DNA from: Scortum barcoo
Lineage: Eukaryota > Chordata > Actinopteri > Centrarchiformes > Terapontidae
Direction: 5' to 3'
Length of the DNA stretch: 64,000 bases
Assembly (NCBI GenBank): GCA_023238725.1
Contig: CM041538.1
Span: 13,204,880-13,268,879 of the forward strand
In this document: positions 1 through 10,415 of the stretch, one piece after another
How the letters are laid out: each line of letters opens with the position of its first letter
Numbering within the stretch: the first letter of the stretch is position 1
The notes under the pieces: generated by a model
Database searches by the model: none
Seen by the model: the letters and a program-made list of their open reading frames with translations, nothing else
Told to the model about the DNA's origin: nothing
Program-made: the position numbers and the translations under genes

Positions 1-284
1 GATCATTTAGTCTCACGTTTATTTATCCAAAATAAATTCTTTGTCTGTTTCAAACCAGGGTGCGTCTTTATGTTTTTATTTTTTCACTCCTTCCCAGCAG
101 TCTTTGCTTCTCTCTTCTCTCCTATCGGCACAATTAAGTCTGCATGCCAGGCGCTCCTCTCCTCCAGACTCTTGAATGAACACATTTGGGAGACTAAAAT
201 AGAATAATTGGGTGTTTTTGGAATCATTTGCGCAATATATATATTTTTTAAATATATCCTCATTTGTGCTTTTCCCTAAAAGCC

Positions 285-292
285 ATGCAAAT
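285..292 (+). promoter_or_regulatory. Octamer (POU-factor) motif ATGCAAAT
   Basis: Perfect match to the canonical octamer bound by POU-domain factors. It lies about 80 bases left of the CpG cluster at 375-462. A single 8-mer also occurs by chance, so its function rests on the neighbouring composition only. Confidence 0.3.
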
Positions 293-374
293 GAAATGCT
301 TAATTGTCGGTCTGGTCTCTCGCTTTTTTTCGTTGTTGTTGCATTATGCCTGTCTTTCTTTGCAGTGTGTGCCT

Positions 375-462
375 TCCCCTCGCCGGGACCCCCGGCCCCT
401 GCGCACACATGGACACACAGCGCCTCCCCGCGGGTCGCTCCGCTCCGACGCAGAGGAGAAAT
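375..462. promoter_or_regulatory. Local CpG cluster
   Basis: About a dozen CpG dinucleotides fall within some 90 bases, including CCGCGGG and closely spaced CGCTCCG units. The rest of the window is strongly CpG-depleted, as expected of methylated vertebrate DNA. Unmethylated promoters or CpG-rich enhancers produce such clusters. It is too short to meet usual CpG-island length rules. Confidence 0.45.
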
Positions 463-624
463 GAAGTTCCTGCTGAGTTTCTGCTTTGATTAAAACGATT
501 TTCTTTTTCTTCAACTGCAGGACTTCAACATTTTAAAAACATTTCGAATAAGCTCTTTTGCCCACCCCCATCCCTCTTATTTAAAAAAGCACATCTCATC
601 TCTCGTTTGGAGCTTTTCTCTCAG

Positions 625-632
625 TATAAAAG
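625..632 (+). promoter_or_regulatory. TATA-box-like TATAAAAG
   Basis: Perfect TATAAAAG with GC-containing flanks, about 160 bases right of the CpG cluster. No convincing initiator is seen 28-32 bases downstream, and no coding start follows in a meaningful frame. It is a candidate core promoter element only. Confidence 0.25.
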
Positions 633-1433
633 TGATCATCACATCCAGCGCGTCTTTTATTCTGGAATTTAAAAATCATATACGGATGAATCACATGCGC
701 AGTTTAAGATCTGAATAATACCCCCACGGAAAGCATCAAAGTTTCCCACTCTTTTCCCTAATGTGGAAGTTTTCTGTGAAATCTACAGGAATAACAAAGC
801 TGAGAGACTTTCCTGGACGCGCAGTTGTTCGAGCCGCCGCTTTGCGTTTATAACAAGAAATATTTCAACTCCACCGGCCGGGCAGGAGGCTGCAGGCGAA
901 GTTTTCTTTTCCTGCTGGATTTTACAGACCCCCAATCCACTTTTCCTCTTCCTCGGATGTGCTGAAGAAGAAGGGGGGCATCAGTCACGAGCATTTTTTG
1001 TTCTTACAGCTCGTTTCTCCCCAGTCTCTCTGCCTTTACAGTCCTTTTATTGTATCAGTAAGTGCTTCACTCTTTAGTCTCCAAACGGCAGTAAACAAAC
1101 TTAAAGAATCTGCCAAGAATATGCATTTCAGCCCGAACGGCAGCCTTTAAGTTACTTTTTATTTACAGAAAAAATACTTTTACCTCTACGCACATTTTTC
1201 AGTTTTAGGGCGTCATTACATTTTATTATAGTCCTTTAAATGAGCGGAAATAGCCATTTGGCCACTCAAATAAAAATGCTGTGATCTGTTGAGGGAGGGG
1301 GGAATTACAGGACCGCTGACAGAAGAAAAGCCTGCACTAACTCAGCACCCAGGTTGTAGACGCACCCGAATGTATATGGTGTTTTTCCAATTTGTTTGGT
1401 TTAATTCAGTAATAACTGGTGCATTCCATTAAG

Positions 1434-1434
<1 letters not shown>

Positions 1435-1495
<61 letters not shown>
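1435..1495. repeat. (TA)n microsatellite, about 30 units
   Basis: Uninterrupted alternating TA of 61 bases. It is self-complementary and so can extrude as a cruciform. A second AT array begins 140 bases to the right. Confidence 0.99.
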
Positions 1496-1497
<2 letters not shown>

Positions 1498-1632
1498 TGT
1501 ATGAGAGCCTGAAAAGTCAGCATTAATAGCAGGAGTCGACTCCATTATTAATCACATTGAATATTGATGTGTTCTCTGCTGTGTTTGGAGATAAGAAAAA
1601 ATAAAGTTATTAAAGGATGTAAAAGGATGTAA

Positions 1633-1634
<2 letters not shown>

Positions 1635-1678
<44 letters not shown>
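1635..1678. repeat. (AT)n microsatellite, 22 units
   Basis: Perfect 44-base AT array. It is preceded by a short run of GGATGTAA-like units (1614-1634), which the array seems to extend. Confidence 0.99.
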
Positions 1679-1681
<3 letters not shown>

Positions 1682-4000
1682 CAGGTCAGCCTCTGCTCCT
1701 TGACCTGCGTGCAGAGAATAACACTGTTCTGCAGGTATGTGGATAAATGTTTTAGGTCCTTTGAAATGTCGAAGTGGAGCCATATAACCGCTGTGTTAGT
1801 GTAAAGTTGAGAGGTGATTGGATGCCATTTCCTGAGAGGCGCAAGCAGACAGATGTGGCCATGTGCTCTGCTGTGCATCTCCCTGTTTTATGTGTCAGTG
1901 TCACACAGTTGGCTGGCAAGTAAATGGTTTGAAAACATAACTTTGTGTAACTTATTTCCCCACCAAAGCTCCCACCCGAATTGTGGTAATTATTATTTTT
2001 TATTTATTTTTAATCCTTTAACCTCCAAGCTAGTTTCTAAAATGTTACATTTCCCCAGGAAGAAATACTTAATGCTTTAATAGATCAAAGAACAGACAAT
2101 GGCATTGTACACCAGAGCATTTTGGCTCTCCAGGCAATTCGTTTTAAAGTGAGAATGCAACCCCAAAACACATGTAATTGTCAAAACATTGCAAAGCAAG
2201 TAAAAAAGAAAAAACAGAACAAAAAAAAAGAAATTATACTTTTGAAGCATTGATGTCTAGATATTGTAATTCTTCTTCGGGGTTGCTGGGATCCAGTTGG
2301 CTTAAATCTCTCTAAGCTTTTTTTTTTTAATTTTTTTTTAGGGTTTTTGGAGCGATCACCTGGCTGATATCAGAGAGGAAAAACATGAAGAAATAGTTTC
2401 TGAATGCCAATGAGAAGCTCTTCAATGTTTCCCAGCTCGGTGTTACAGGCCAGCTTGTTAATGTTTTCACTTTGTGTTGCCTCATGTCTGAAAAATACTT
2501 TTACGTTTGCATAATGTGATACATTTTTGGAGGATGACTATAAGAATGACAAGGGGAACATTTTTGAAAGTTAACCACTGAGCCAGATGCTTCTTCTTGC
2601 TGTGAACAGAGTTCAGTGAAGAGACCAAAAATTGCTAATTGAAAAGAAATAAAAGTAAAAACATAACCTCTGCTGGTAGCAGAAACAGTACATTTGCAAC
2701 ATTTCCTTTAAACAATTGTCACTGTGTTTTATTCCCCTGTGATTATTCCTGCTGTTGTTTGATCACATAGCAGCCAGAAATTAGAAATTTTACTAATTTA
2801 AACAGTTATTTTATGCAAGTATAATGTAAAGGATACTTCTGTGCAATTATTCATGCCATTTTAACAGTAGTGCAGTATTAACAGGGCTGTTGCTGTCAAT
2901 ATCTGCCTTTATAAATTCTAAAATACTATAATCAGAAGATGTGACACTGTTAAACTTTTTTCTTTGCTTTGGTAAATGAAAGTGATTTTACACTAAAATT
3001 CACAGTTAGTGTTTCGATTAGACAATTTACTATGATATGTTGTGTTTTTACCAAAAAATCATCATTCCATCCCAATCCATTCATTAAATTTACTGTTTCT
3101 TTTTTATTGTCATTTTATATTATATGATGTATAGTTTTGTGTTATGTTCTAATAGAAACAACATTAAAAGCATCAAAAGCTGCCTCAGACATAGTCAAAG
3201 TATTTTGTTGGAGACTTTCGGGGTGGTAAGTCTCACTGACACTAAATTTGTCAGATTCCCATATCAAATCCTGTGTACCTCAAAAGGACACAGCCCGTTT
3301 GAAAGGAATAGTATTTTATAAGTGGAGCAACGTGGGCAAGGGGATCTGCGGCCTCTTCAAAGGCGACTGTCTCGTTTGTTGCCAAAACCACCGAAGCCCC
3401 GGCTCTCCTGCCTGGACGCCATTAAAGGGCAACCAGAAGCACGCTGAGTTCACGGCTGCCACCTCCGTTACTTCTATACACTTACGATTGCTCTTAAAAG
3501 GAAATGAGGTAGAGAGACTTTAGAGTAACTCCCCGAAGAAAGGAAAACACAGATTTCACAGATTTTCTTTGTTGGGGGTCTGTTACACCTTTGAAGGTTT
3601 CTTCCAGATGATTGGAAAGCAAATATCTTGGTCTATGATAAACAAAACATTAACGGGGGTTAAAAATTCCTGAACCTCCAACTGTTTGCCAATGTAAAAA
3701 AATAAGTGTGTCAAACCATAACTATGGGCTTGGTATAAACCAACACACGGAGAGGGGGCACTTTTTCCAGTGACTGGAACGTCCACACTACTAAATCAGC
3801 TGTTGTGTACTTTATAGCTACGATTGGGTTTTTACTAAACTTCTGGAGCAAATTTATTTTTCTACATTTTATAGTGTGTGTCATTTGGGTCCGGTTTGAC
3901 GGTTGAGAGTTTTCTCCTTTATGAATGGCAGCAGTAAAACCGTATATGCAGCCGTGTTGTTATAAAATGACTGGAGAAGGGCAGGATTGGTACTGAAAAA
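1679..4000. other. AT-rich noncoding stretch, no gene seen
   Basis: Poly-A and poly-T runs occur near 2220 and 2320. No recognised gene, RNA or transposon was found. A GC-richer, repeat-free segment at about 3320-3490 has the look of a conserved noncoding element, but nothing specific identifies it. Confidence 0.5.
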
Positions 4001-4026
4001 CACACACACACACACAGAGAGAGAGC
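4001..4026. repeat. Compound (CA)n(GA)n microsatellite
   Basis: Eight CA units pass directly into five GA units. It is the first of a dense series of dinucleotide arrays running to 5224. Confidence 0.97.
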
Positions 4027-4079
4027 TTATTTCTGGAGACGATGCATTGATATATGTTTTTTGTTCCTGGAGGCTTACC

Positions 4080-4140
4080 ATAACCATTACCCATAACCAA
4101 AACATGGCCGACACTAACCGTCGGCCTTACCTTTACCCTA
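4080..4140. repeat. TAACC-rich degenerate segment with a perfect GC hairpin
   Basis: Imperfect ATAACC/CTAACC-like units surround a perfect 7-bp inverted repeat: GGCCGAC at 4106-4112 and GTCGGCC at 4120-4126, with a 7-base loop. The units resemble the TAACCCTAACC-like tracts inside common fish repeats (compare 5759-5800). It is probably a relic of an interspersed repeat; the family is not identified. Confidence 0.4.
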
Positions 4141-4534
4141 TAATCCCACTGCAATGAGAACAGGAAGGATATTTTAGCTGCTCCTGAATTCAGCTGCTCT
4201 GAAACCAAATTGCGGACATCGATTCTGTCCTCAAAGCAGTGGACGATCCGGTCGTGAGTCACCAATTTGTTCCAAACACGGCTTAAAGCAAACATGCGTA
4301 CACACATACTGTACGCAGACACAGTGAAATGGTCCACTAAGTGCTCCTGAGAGGCACCTGGCAAACATTAGAAATTCAGTAAGTAAAGTGGCAGACATTT
4401 TACTGCCATATGGAAATTTCTCAAGCTTACACCTACTGCGCCCTCGCCAGACCCTCGCTAACCTCATCCATCCTTCCTCCCACTCATCTCGTGCCAGGAT
4501 ATCAGTGTCTCTACTTTCTCTCTTAAAACGCAAC

Positions 4535-4540
<6 letters not shown>

Positions 4541-4567
<27 letters not shown>

Positions 4568-4723
4568 AACATAGGCCCAAGCTCTTTCTGACACACACAC
4601 TCAACTAAACTCTAACCCTTCCTCCCTCACAAATCAAATGCCTGGATACAAACACAAACACACACACACACTAGCATGCATAAAACTCTGGCAGACTTCA
4701 CACACACACACACACACACACAC
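4541..4723. repeat. Cluster of three (CA)n arrays
   Basis: CA/AC runs lie at about 4545-4567, 4657-4671 and 4699-4723, with short unique spacers. All have CA on the + strand, opposite to the arrays that follow at 4865-5036. Confidence 0.97.
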
Positions 4724-4864
4724 CCTGTAGCTCTTATGTCTGGCTATGGTCTAATAGCAGCACTAATGTGATGTGAGTGTGAGGGGATCGCTTTACTCTG
4801 GCAATATTAAGGGAATGGTGAGCCGTTGGTATGTTAGAGTGTCTTTTGACATCTGTGTGCGCAC

Positions 4865-5036
4865 TGTGTGTGTGTGTGTGTGTGTGAGCGAGTGTGTGTG
4901 TGAGTGAACAGGCAAAGAGTACTGGTAGTGCTGGTGGAGGAGGAACTGGTGGTGGGTGGCTCTGGAGAATCTCACAAGGGCTCAAAACTGGAATCCAGGC
5001 AGAGAGGAGGTGTGTGTGTGTGTGTGTGTGTGTGTG
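4865..5036. repeat. Cluster of (GT)n arrays
   Basis: GT runs lie at 4865-4886, 4892-4902 and 5011-5036. They are reverse complements of the CA arrays on either side (4541-4723, 5207-5224), so the strands could fold back on each other. Confidence 0.97.
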
Positions 5037-5070
5037 GTGGGGGGGAGAAGGGGGCTGTTTACAAGAGTTT

Positions 5071-5093
5071 TGGGGGTGGGGAAGGGTGCGGGT
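5071..5093 (+). other. G-rich tract with quadruplex potential
   Basis: Five G-runs of three or more in 23 bases (TGGGGGTGGGGAAGGG followed by TGCGGG) fit the usual four-tract G-quadruplex pattern. It follows a (GT)n array and another G-run near 5037-5045. Confidence 0.5.
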
Positions 5094-5197
5094 CTAATCC
5101 TGAAGGCCTTCACCACTGACCGAGCACTTAACACAGGATCACAAACGCAGCCCGGCTGAACCCCCTCAAGACCACCATCCTCTACGCTTCTCTGCAG

Positions 5198-5363
5198 ACA
5201 CTGGCACAACACACACACACACACCCAGCACCACCTCCACTGTCTCGCCTCCAGCAAACATCCAGCCACCGTAAATCAGCACCTCCTTGCCAACACACAA
5301 CTCCTTCAACTTCCCACCACCAACATCCCAACTTTTGCCACAACCAGCTACTGTCTGTCTCTG
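5198..5363 (+). other. Weak candidate exon (C-rich, open frame, both splice sites)
   Basis: A pyrimidine-rich acceptor ending TTCTCTGCAG (to 5197) and a strong donor CTG|GTGAGT (GT at 5364) bracket 166 bases. The first frame is open throughout for about 55 codons, rich in His, Pro, Ser, Thr and Gln, and passes through a CA array (5207-5224). A second frame is open as well, which shows that the C-rich composition alone suppresses stop codons. No homologous protein is recognised. It could be an exon of a long noncoding RNA, but coincidence is more likely. Confidence 0.12.
5207..5224. repeat. (CA)n microsatellite
   Basis: Nine CA units inside the C-rich block 5160-5400. Confidence 0.95.
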
Positions 5364-5639
5364 GTGAGTATCGACCACCTTTCAGCACCTTCTCTATCAA
5401 ACAGATAGAAGATACCTCACTGTCTCAGCTGACTGCTGATTTATGACTCAACGTGCCGTCACCCCGACCCCGCTGTCTTTGCGCAGACAGACAGGCAGGG
5501 ATAGAAAGACACAGTCATACACGCATGAGTGTGACGGCATCACGCAGGCACACACATACCCGCGCACGTAGCTGACAAACTGCCTGAGAATGCACGCTGT
5601 GCAGAAAAAAGATTACGGGGTTTTACAGGAACACACGGT

Positions 5640-5850
5640 CTCCGGTATTGTTTAGGTCAAGGTGATAAGTGATCAGACTGGCTTCTAACACTGGCATCTG
5701 AGGTTCAGTTCCTGACTTCAGGGGAAGCTTGTAAATGTGAAAGGCAAAACAAAAGCCTTACCCTAACCCCGACCAAGCTTTTGGTTGCCTAACCTTTGCT
5801 GAAGTTGTCAAACGTGTTTAAACTCATTAGCTAACGTGTCAACACGACTT
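5640..5850 (+). repeat. Probable old SINE-like repeat relic
   Basis: GGTTCAGTTCC at about 5702-5712 matches a Pol III B box at 10 of 11 positions. Downstream, CCTTACCCTAACC and GGTTGCCTAACC (5758-5795) resemble the TAACC-rich body of repeats common in percomorph genomes. The A box is degenerate. No target-site duplication was found. Family unknown. Confidence 0.35.
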
Positions 5851-6945
5851 GAAACTCATTATCAATTTTCATTTTGTCACATATTGCTCTCACGACATTT
5901 GTGTCCACATTCATGATCTGGGAGAGTCTGTGTTTATTTCATCAAAACAAAGCTGTTGGATGGCAAAATTATCACTCACAATAAGTCACTACTTTGCATT
6001 ATCTCCTCTTCCAAAGTCTAATTATTACTTGTGTTTCAGACAGATACTGGAGCAACTACGAAGGTTGTACTCGGTGCGTGAATCACAACTGAAACCAGTA
6101 AAGTCAGAAAGTTGATATTAAAGTCCCCCAAAGACTCAAAAGTGTTTGCTTAGTTTCTTCACTTGAATGAATCTATTCCAAACAGCGTATGTGTTTTTGT
6201 TCTTTAAACATCATATTTCACTGACTTGTTTCCAAAATGGAAATGGTCTTACTGGGTATTCAAAAGCACTTGCTAAAAGTCATGTACAAAAGCATATAAA
6301 ACTAAGTCCATATACTTCTCTTTCAACCCGTCATTCCTCAAACATGTTTTTCCCCTGCCTGCTCTTCTGCCATCATGTCTCTGTTCTCTGTATTACAGTA
6401 CTTTGTCTGGCCTTGTGAGGAAGAGTAGGTGGGAGTGGGGGAGGGGAAGGCGGGGGGTAAAGGTAGGCACACCAGCCAGCACTATTGTATGCTTCAGAGC
6501 TTTTCCTATTAACACAATGGAAAAATCCTGTGTGCTGTGTGTTGCTGCTATCATTGCCATTGTAAAGGCATGGCCTTCCCAATGTGCGACCTGCTCCCTC
6601 TCTGCTCTCGAAGTGCGCGTGCCTGTACAGTCCAGATTTATATGCTGTCTCCTTACATCCATGGCTGAGCTGAGCTTGAAATATCCCGAGCTTACCTCGT
6701 GCCAACAAAGTCGCTTTAGATTCATAAATATTCTGGACGTTTCCATCGTGGCAGTGGATTACTCTCGCGTTGGACTAAGAAAAGAACACTCAATTTACTT
6801 TAATAACTAAATGTTTTGAAGAAAATACAGCCGTGACAAATTCCCAAGGACAAAGTCCAGACAGAGAGGGAAAAAAGGCTTGCGTTGGATTCATTTGACG
6901 TCGGCAGATATCAAAGGTCCAGGATGAATAATCACCGGTGCTGGT
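5851..6945. other. Noncoding stretch with a G-rich tract at 6430-6458
   Basis: No gene recognised. The tract 6430-6458 has four or more G-runs (GGGAGTGGGGGAGGGG, then GGGGGG) and could form a quadruplex on the + strand. Sequence from about 6480 to 6760 is moderately GC-rich, repeat-free and open in both strands for 110-135 codons, without recognisable protein content. Confidence 0.45.
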
Positions 6946-6968
6946 CCAATAACAGAATGATTGATTGG
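6946..6968. promoter_or_regulatory. Inverted CCAAT pair overlapping a PBX/HOX-like site
   Basis: CCAAT and ATTGG lie inverted about 13 bases apart. TGATTGAT at 6958-6965 between them fits a PBX-HOX composite. NF-Y sites in pairs are common in vertebrate promoters and enhancers, but both motifs are short and unproven here. Confidence 0.25.
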
Positions 6969-7035
6969 CCCAGAGCCCCACACTGTCTGAGATAACATTG
7001 TTCAAAGTGTCCAAACACAATGTCAACACCGTGTC

Positions 7036-7050
7036 TCCCTAGTGGGCGCC
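7036..7050 (+). promoter_or_regulatory. CTCF-like site
   Basis: TCCCTAGTGGGCGCC matches the CTCF core pattern CCASYAGRKGGCRSY at 12 of 15 positions, including AG and GGC. The motif points right. Its counterpart at 41355-41369 points left, the arrangement typical of loop anchors. Binding is not shown by sequence alone. Confidence 0.3.
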
Positions 7051-8016
7051 GTTCTTCCTCTATACCCAGAAACCCACTGTTGACCCTTGACCTTCCAGTG
7101 TGTCCAGCTGCAAAATGCAATCTCCCATGCAGTCTGTGACCCCGAGGGTTGCCAACAGTGGCAAATGGTGGCAGATGCTCTCTACTGTACGTTACTGGAG
7201 GTCACTACAAACACCCCTCAAAAACAAGCCAGGAAATTAACTTGTTAAATAGGCCTGGAGGAATTTTCTGCTTTTTGAAAGAACATCAAAATCTGTAATA
7301 GTGTAGTTACCGTGGCGCTCGTATCTCATAGGGAAGACTTACCTGAGGCTTTTGACAGAAGCAGAGGTCAATAGCTCTGGCGTCTACTTTTTATGAGCAT
7401 CAAATCACAACAAATCGTCCCTGTCTAGTTACTGTCAGTCGGGCGAAAAGGGATTTTCTTCCCCCTCGGTGTCCAGCTCCACTCTGGCTCTCCCAGAGGT
7501 AGTTAGTCATGACAAAGTTTCTAACCACAAAGGCACATGGTTTCAGTTTAGGCCTCGCTACTATTCAGCATGGCTCCCATCCGGGCGGGCTCTCTCTCTG
7601 CACGATCACACCACTTGTATACAACATACCATGACCCAAAAGCTGCGTAATGGGAAGCAGAGAGCCTTAACCACCACTACTACCGCCGCCGCCACCCGCC
7701 ACCCCCCCCCCCCCCAAATCTGGATACCCGATCGGAAATGTCATCCACATCTTTGGATAAATGCTTGTAATATTTCCAGTTTTCTGCTTTTATGGGTGAG
7801 GGGGGGCTCTGCTGGGTGATCTGAAAAGCGAATCAACGCATCAAAATGAGAGTGAATTGTTTTGCAGAGGCGGGTACGGGGTGTCAGCTGGTCAGTTATT
7901 TAGCCGGTCTCTAGCTGTTGGGCATGTGGTGAGAGACCAGAGATTTGGCGAGACAGTGCAAGGCAAGTAATTTGGCATGTATGTCTCTGAGTGTGTTTCT
8001 GTGTAAGCCAAGCTTG
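7051..8016. other. Noncoding stretch with (CCG)n and poly-C
   Basis: No gene recognised. A short CCG run precedes a 14-base poly-C at 7702-7715. The rest is unremarkable unique sequence. Confidence 0.5.
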
Positions 8017-8167
8017 CCTTATTACCTCAGTGTGGGTGGATGTGAGGTGGCCTATGTGTGTGTGTGTGTGTGTGCGTGCTAAGTCCTTATTACCTTAGCG
8101 TATGTGTAATGTAACCAAAGTACTTATTACCCTGGCATGGCATTGCATCTGTGTATGTGTGTGTGTG

Positions 8168-8207
<40 letters not shown>

Positions 8208-8216
8208 TCCCTATTA
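8017..8216 (+). repeat. Degenerate minisatellite: TTATTACC units with GT arrays
   Basis: CCTTATTACCTCAGTGT (8017), CCTTATTACCTTAGCGT (8085) and ACTTATTACCCTGGCAT (8122) are diverged copies of one unit, with a weaker fourth, CCCTATTAGC, near 8207. GT arrays (8055-8074, about 8150-8204) separate them. It appears to be a tandem repeat broken up by microsatellite expansion. Confidence 0.65.
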
Positions 8217-8959
8217 GCTTCTTTCTCCATATCAGATACTCCCTGAGTACTAGTTAGCATCTAAAGCAAAAAAACACAGCAGGAATCCACAACAAGCATT
8301 AAGAAAAGGTTATTAACTGTCGCAATATTCACATAGACGCAAAGGGGTGGATTTTATATACTTCAAGTAAGAAATCACACTGCTCACTGTAGTTTTTGCT
8401 CCCTGAACAGCTATGTCACATCCAGTAGTAGTATTAGTGATTATTATTGGTAGTATTGGTCCTAGTAGCTAATGGCCACTCAAAAGACCACATTTGTAAG
8501 TCATGTGGAAAGTTTTGATTTTTAATTGTCCAGATTTTAATATTTCTGTCCCAGTACAATAGAGGTTAATGAGATTTCTTCAGTAGTTTCAGTGCACTGA
8601 AAATGTATATTTAACGTACTCATTTGCAGCATGTTTTTCCAGATACCCTCTCATTTAGGGGCAGGTTCTGCTTGAAATGAAATAGTTCATTTAAAGCGTC
8701 ATCCAACCAAGTGAGAAATAGTTGTGAGAAGTATGAAAAACGAGAGCTTGAGGGAGAATTTCAATCCCAGTCTCCTTTCTCACCTCTGCATAGCTGGCAT
8801 GAAGTAGGCATGAATGTTGGACTGTCTGTTTTCAACAGTTACAAAAATTGTTAGACATAATTAATCCGATGTCAGTAAGGCATAGGGGGTTTCCAAAACT
8901 GTTCAACCATCCGGTAAGTAATTCTGATTAACCATACGGGCAGCTTTACTCCGAATAAC
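8217..8959. other. AT-rich noncoding stretch, nothing specific seen
   Basis: No gene, RNA or clear repeat. A run of AGTAGTAGTATTAG-like triplets lies near 8423-8465. Confidence 0.5.
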
Positions 8960-9236
8960 CCACAGACTTCACTGTGCACAGTTTTCACTGGAACTACCTT
9001 CTGCCAAAGAAACAGTCCTCATGAAAACTTCTGAAATATGGTTCTGTGGATTATCTAGAGTAAGCAGGAAACTGTTCTCTGGAAAAAAAATGTTGCTGTA
9101 TTATTTTCAAGACTGTGAGCCCCACCGATAGAATTCCATTCATTTTCAGTGTTGTTGAGGTGGAGGTAGAAATGTCAACATTGATCATATGTTGTTTTTT
9201 TTTTTCTTTGTAATTTGGGTGAACCAGCCCTTTAAT
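8960..9236 (+). repeat. Fish interspersed repeat copy, class uncertain
   Basis: The string GTTCTGTGGATTATCTAGAGTAA (9041 on; given here only as a landmark by position), GAATTCCATTCATTTTCAG (9131), GAGGTGGAGGTAGAAATGTC (about 9158) and the end GGGTGAACCAGCCCTTTAA resemble a repeat that I know as frequent in percomorph genomes. Its 3' end is usually close to GGGTGAACYRYCCCTTTAA. No coding part is present. It could be a nonautonomous DNA transposon or a SINE; I cannot decide between them. Confidence 0.6.
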
Positions 9237-10415
9237 ATGTATCTTATGCTGTACTGTGGTCAAACATACAGACAGAGGACTTGTACAACACTTTAGAAAT
9301 TTGATTCTCCTCTAGTGTTCACAATGGTGTCTCAAAGCCTGTGCGCAATAGTAAAGTATATGATAAAAAGTACACGAAGAAGAAAAGTTTGCAGGACAGA
9401 AAATACTTTCGTCTAGAAAGTGAACATCATCTGAACACTAAACCATCCTTATGTGCCACTGCAAGCAATTCCAATAGTTAAAAGTCAATCTTTCATGTTC
9501 GTGCAAATGCAGCACAGCTCCACGTTGATATGACTGCATTGTCTTTTTTTTCCATTTCTGTCTCTGGTTTTGCGTAAATATTGCCTAGATGAGTACCCTA
9601 ACACATAAAAGTCTAGCCATACATGAAACAAACACTCACGACCACCCCACAGTTTCACAGTTGTCTCGGCCTGCACTAGACTGGAGGCAGACAAAGAAGG
9701 GCAACATTATTGTTTTGCCTCGGGGCTCTGACTTGTCCGTGCACTTACACATGATTACATCATCAATATTTGGGGCAACAAGCGAAACTACTGCTGCGAG
9801 TACTGCCAGGCTGCAGCTCATAATTTCTCCTACTTATGAGTCACAACAAGCTATACGGCTATAGATACAGGTGGATTGCTTCACAAGTAGCCGCTATCGA
9901 AGTTTGTCTGAGGGAGGCAGCCACTATAATCAATAATCATGGACGGACTGCAGACAGCTTATGGCAAACTTGTGTTGTTGTTTTCACCTTTAAACTTGAA
10001 AACTGACTGTGCATCTTTACTGTTGTATTTTATATAGTTTCGAGTGAGAGATATTACATTTCCATACTTTCTATCTTTTTAAATGACCTCTGTTTTTTAT
10101 GATTTTAATACTGTCAAATGAGCAACCCTATGTCAACCTGTCTAAATGCTATGCAGAATTTAAGCTAAAACCTGAATGAGGACTGCAGATGGTTGTGTGG
10201 GTTTAAATATGAGGTTTTGGAATAACGGCATAGCATGTTGCTCTCTTACTTTTTCTACTCATGCATACTGTAGGAGAAAAGCAAGATCCCTGGCAGAGGA
10301 GGTAATTTGGTGAAGCGGATATGTAATTCAAGAACATGCACCCATTCACAGACAAGCCTGCACAGTATGCACATGGCAGTAAGGATGAATGCATGCAGTT
10401 GTGCAAAAACACAAA
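9237..10415. other. Noncoding stretch, no gene seen
   Basis: Unique, moderately AT-rich sequence. Open frames on both strands around 9590-9860 are mutually overlapping and carry no recognisable motif. Confidence 0.5.

Larger units (their letters stand above)
1..1434. promoter_or_regulatory. CpG-richer left-end block, possible promoter or enhancer edge
   Basis: No open frame here exceeds about 110 codons and none resembles a known protein. The block has more CpG than most of the window, a perfect octamer (285), a TATA-like box (625) and several short copies of ACGGCAG around 1085-1140. This could be the flank of a gene lying left of the window, or an enhancer. The direction of any transcription cannot be told. 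This is inference from composition only. Confidence 0.3.
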
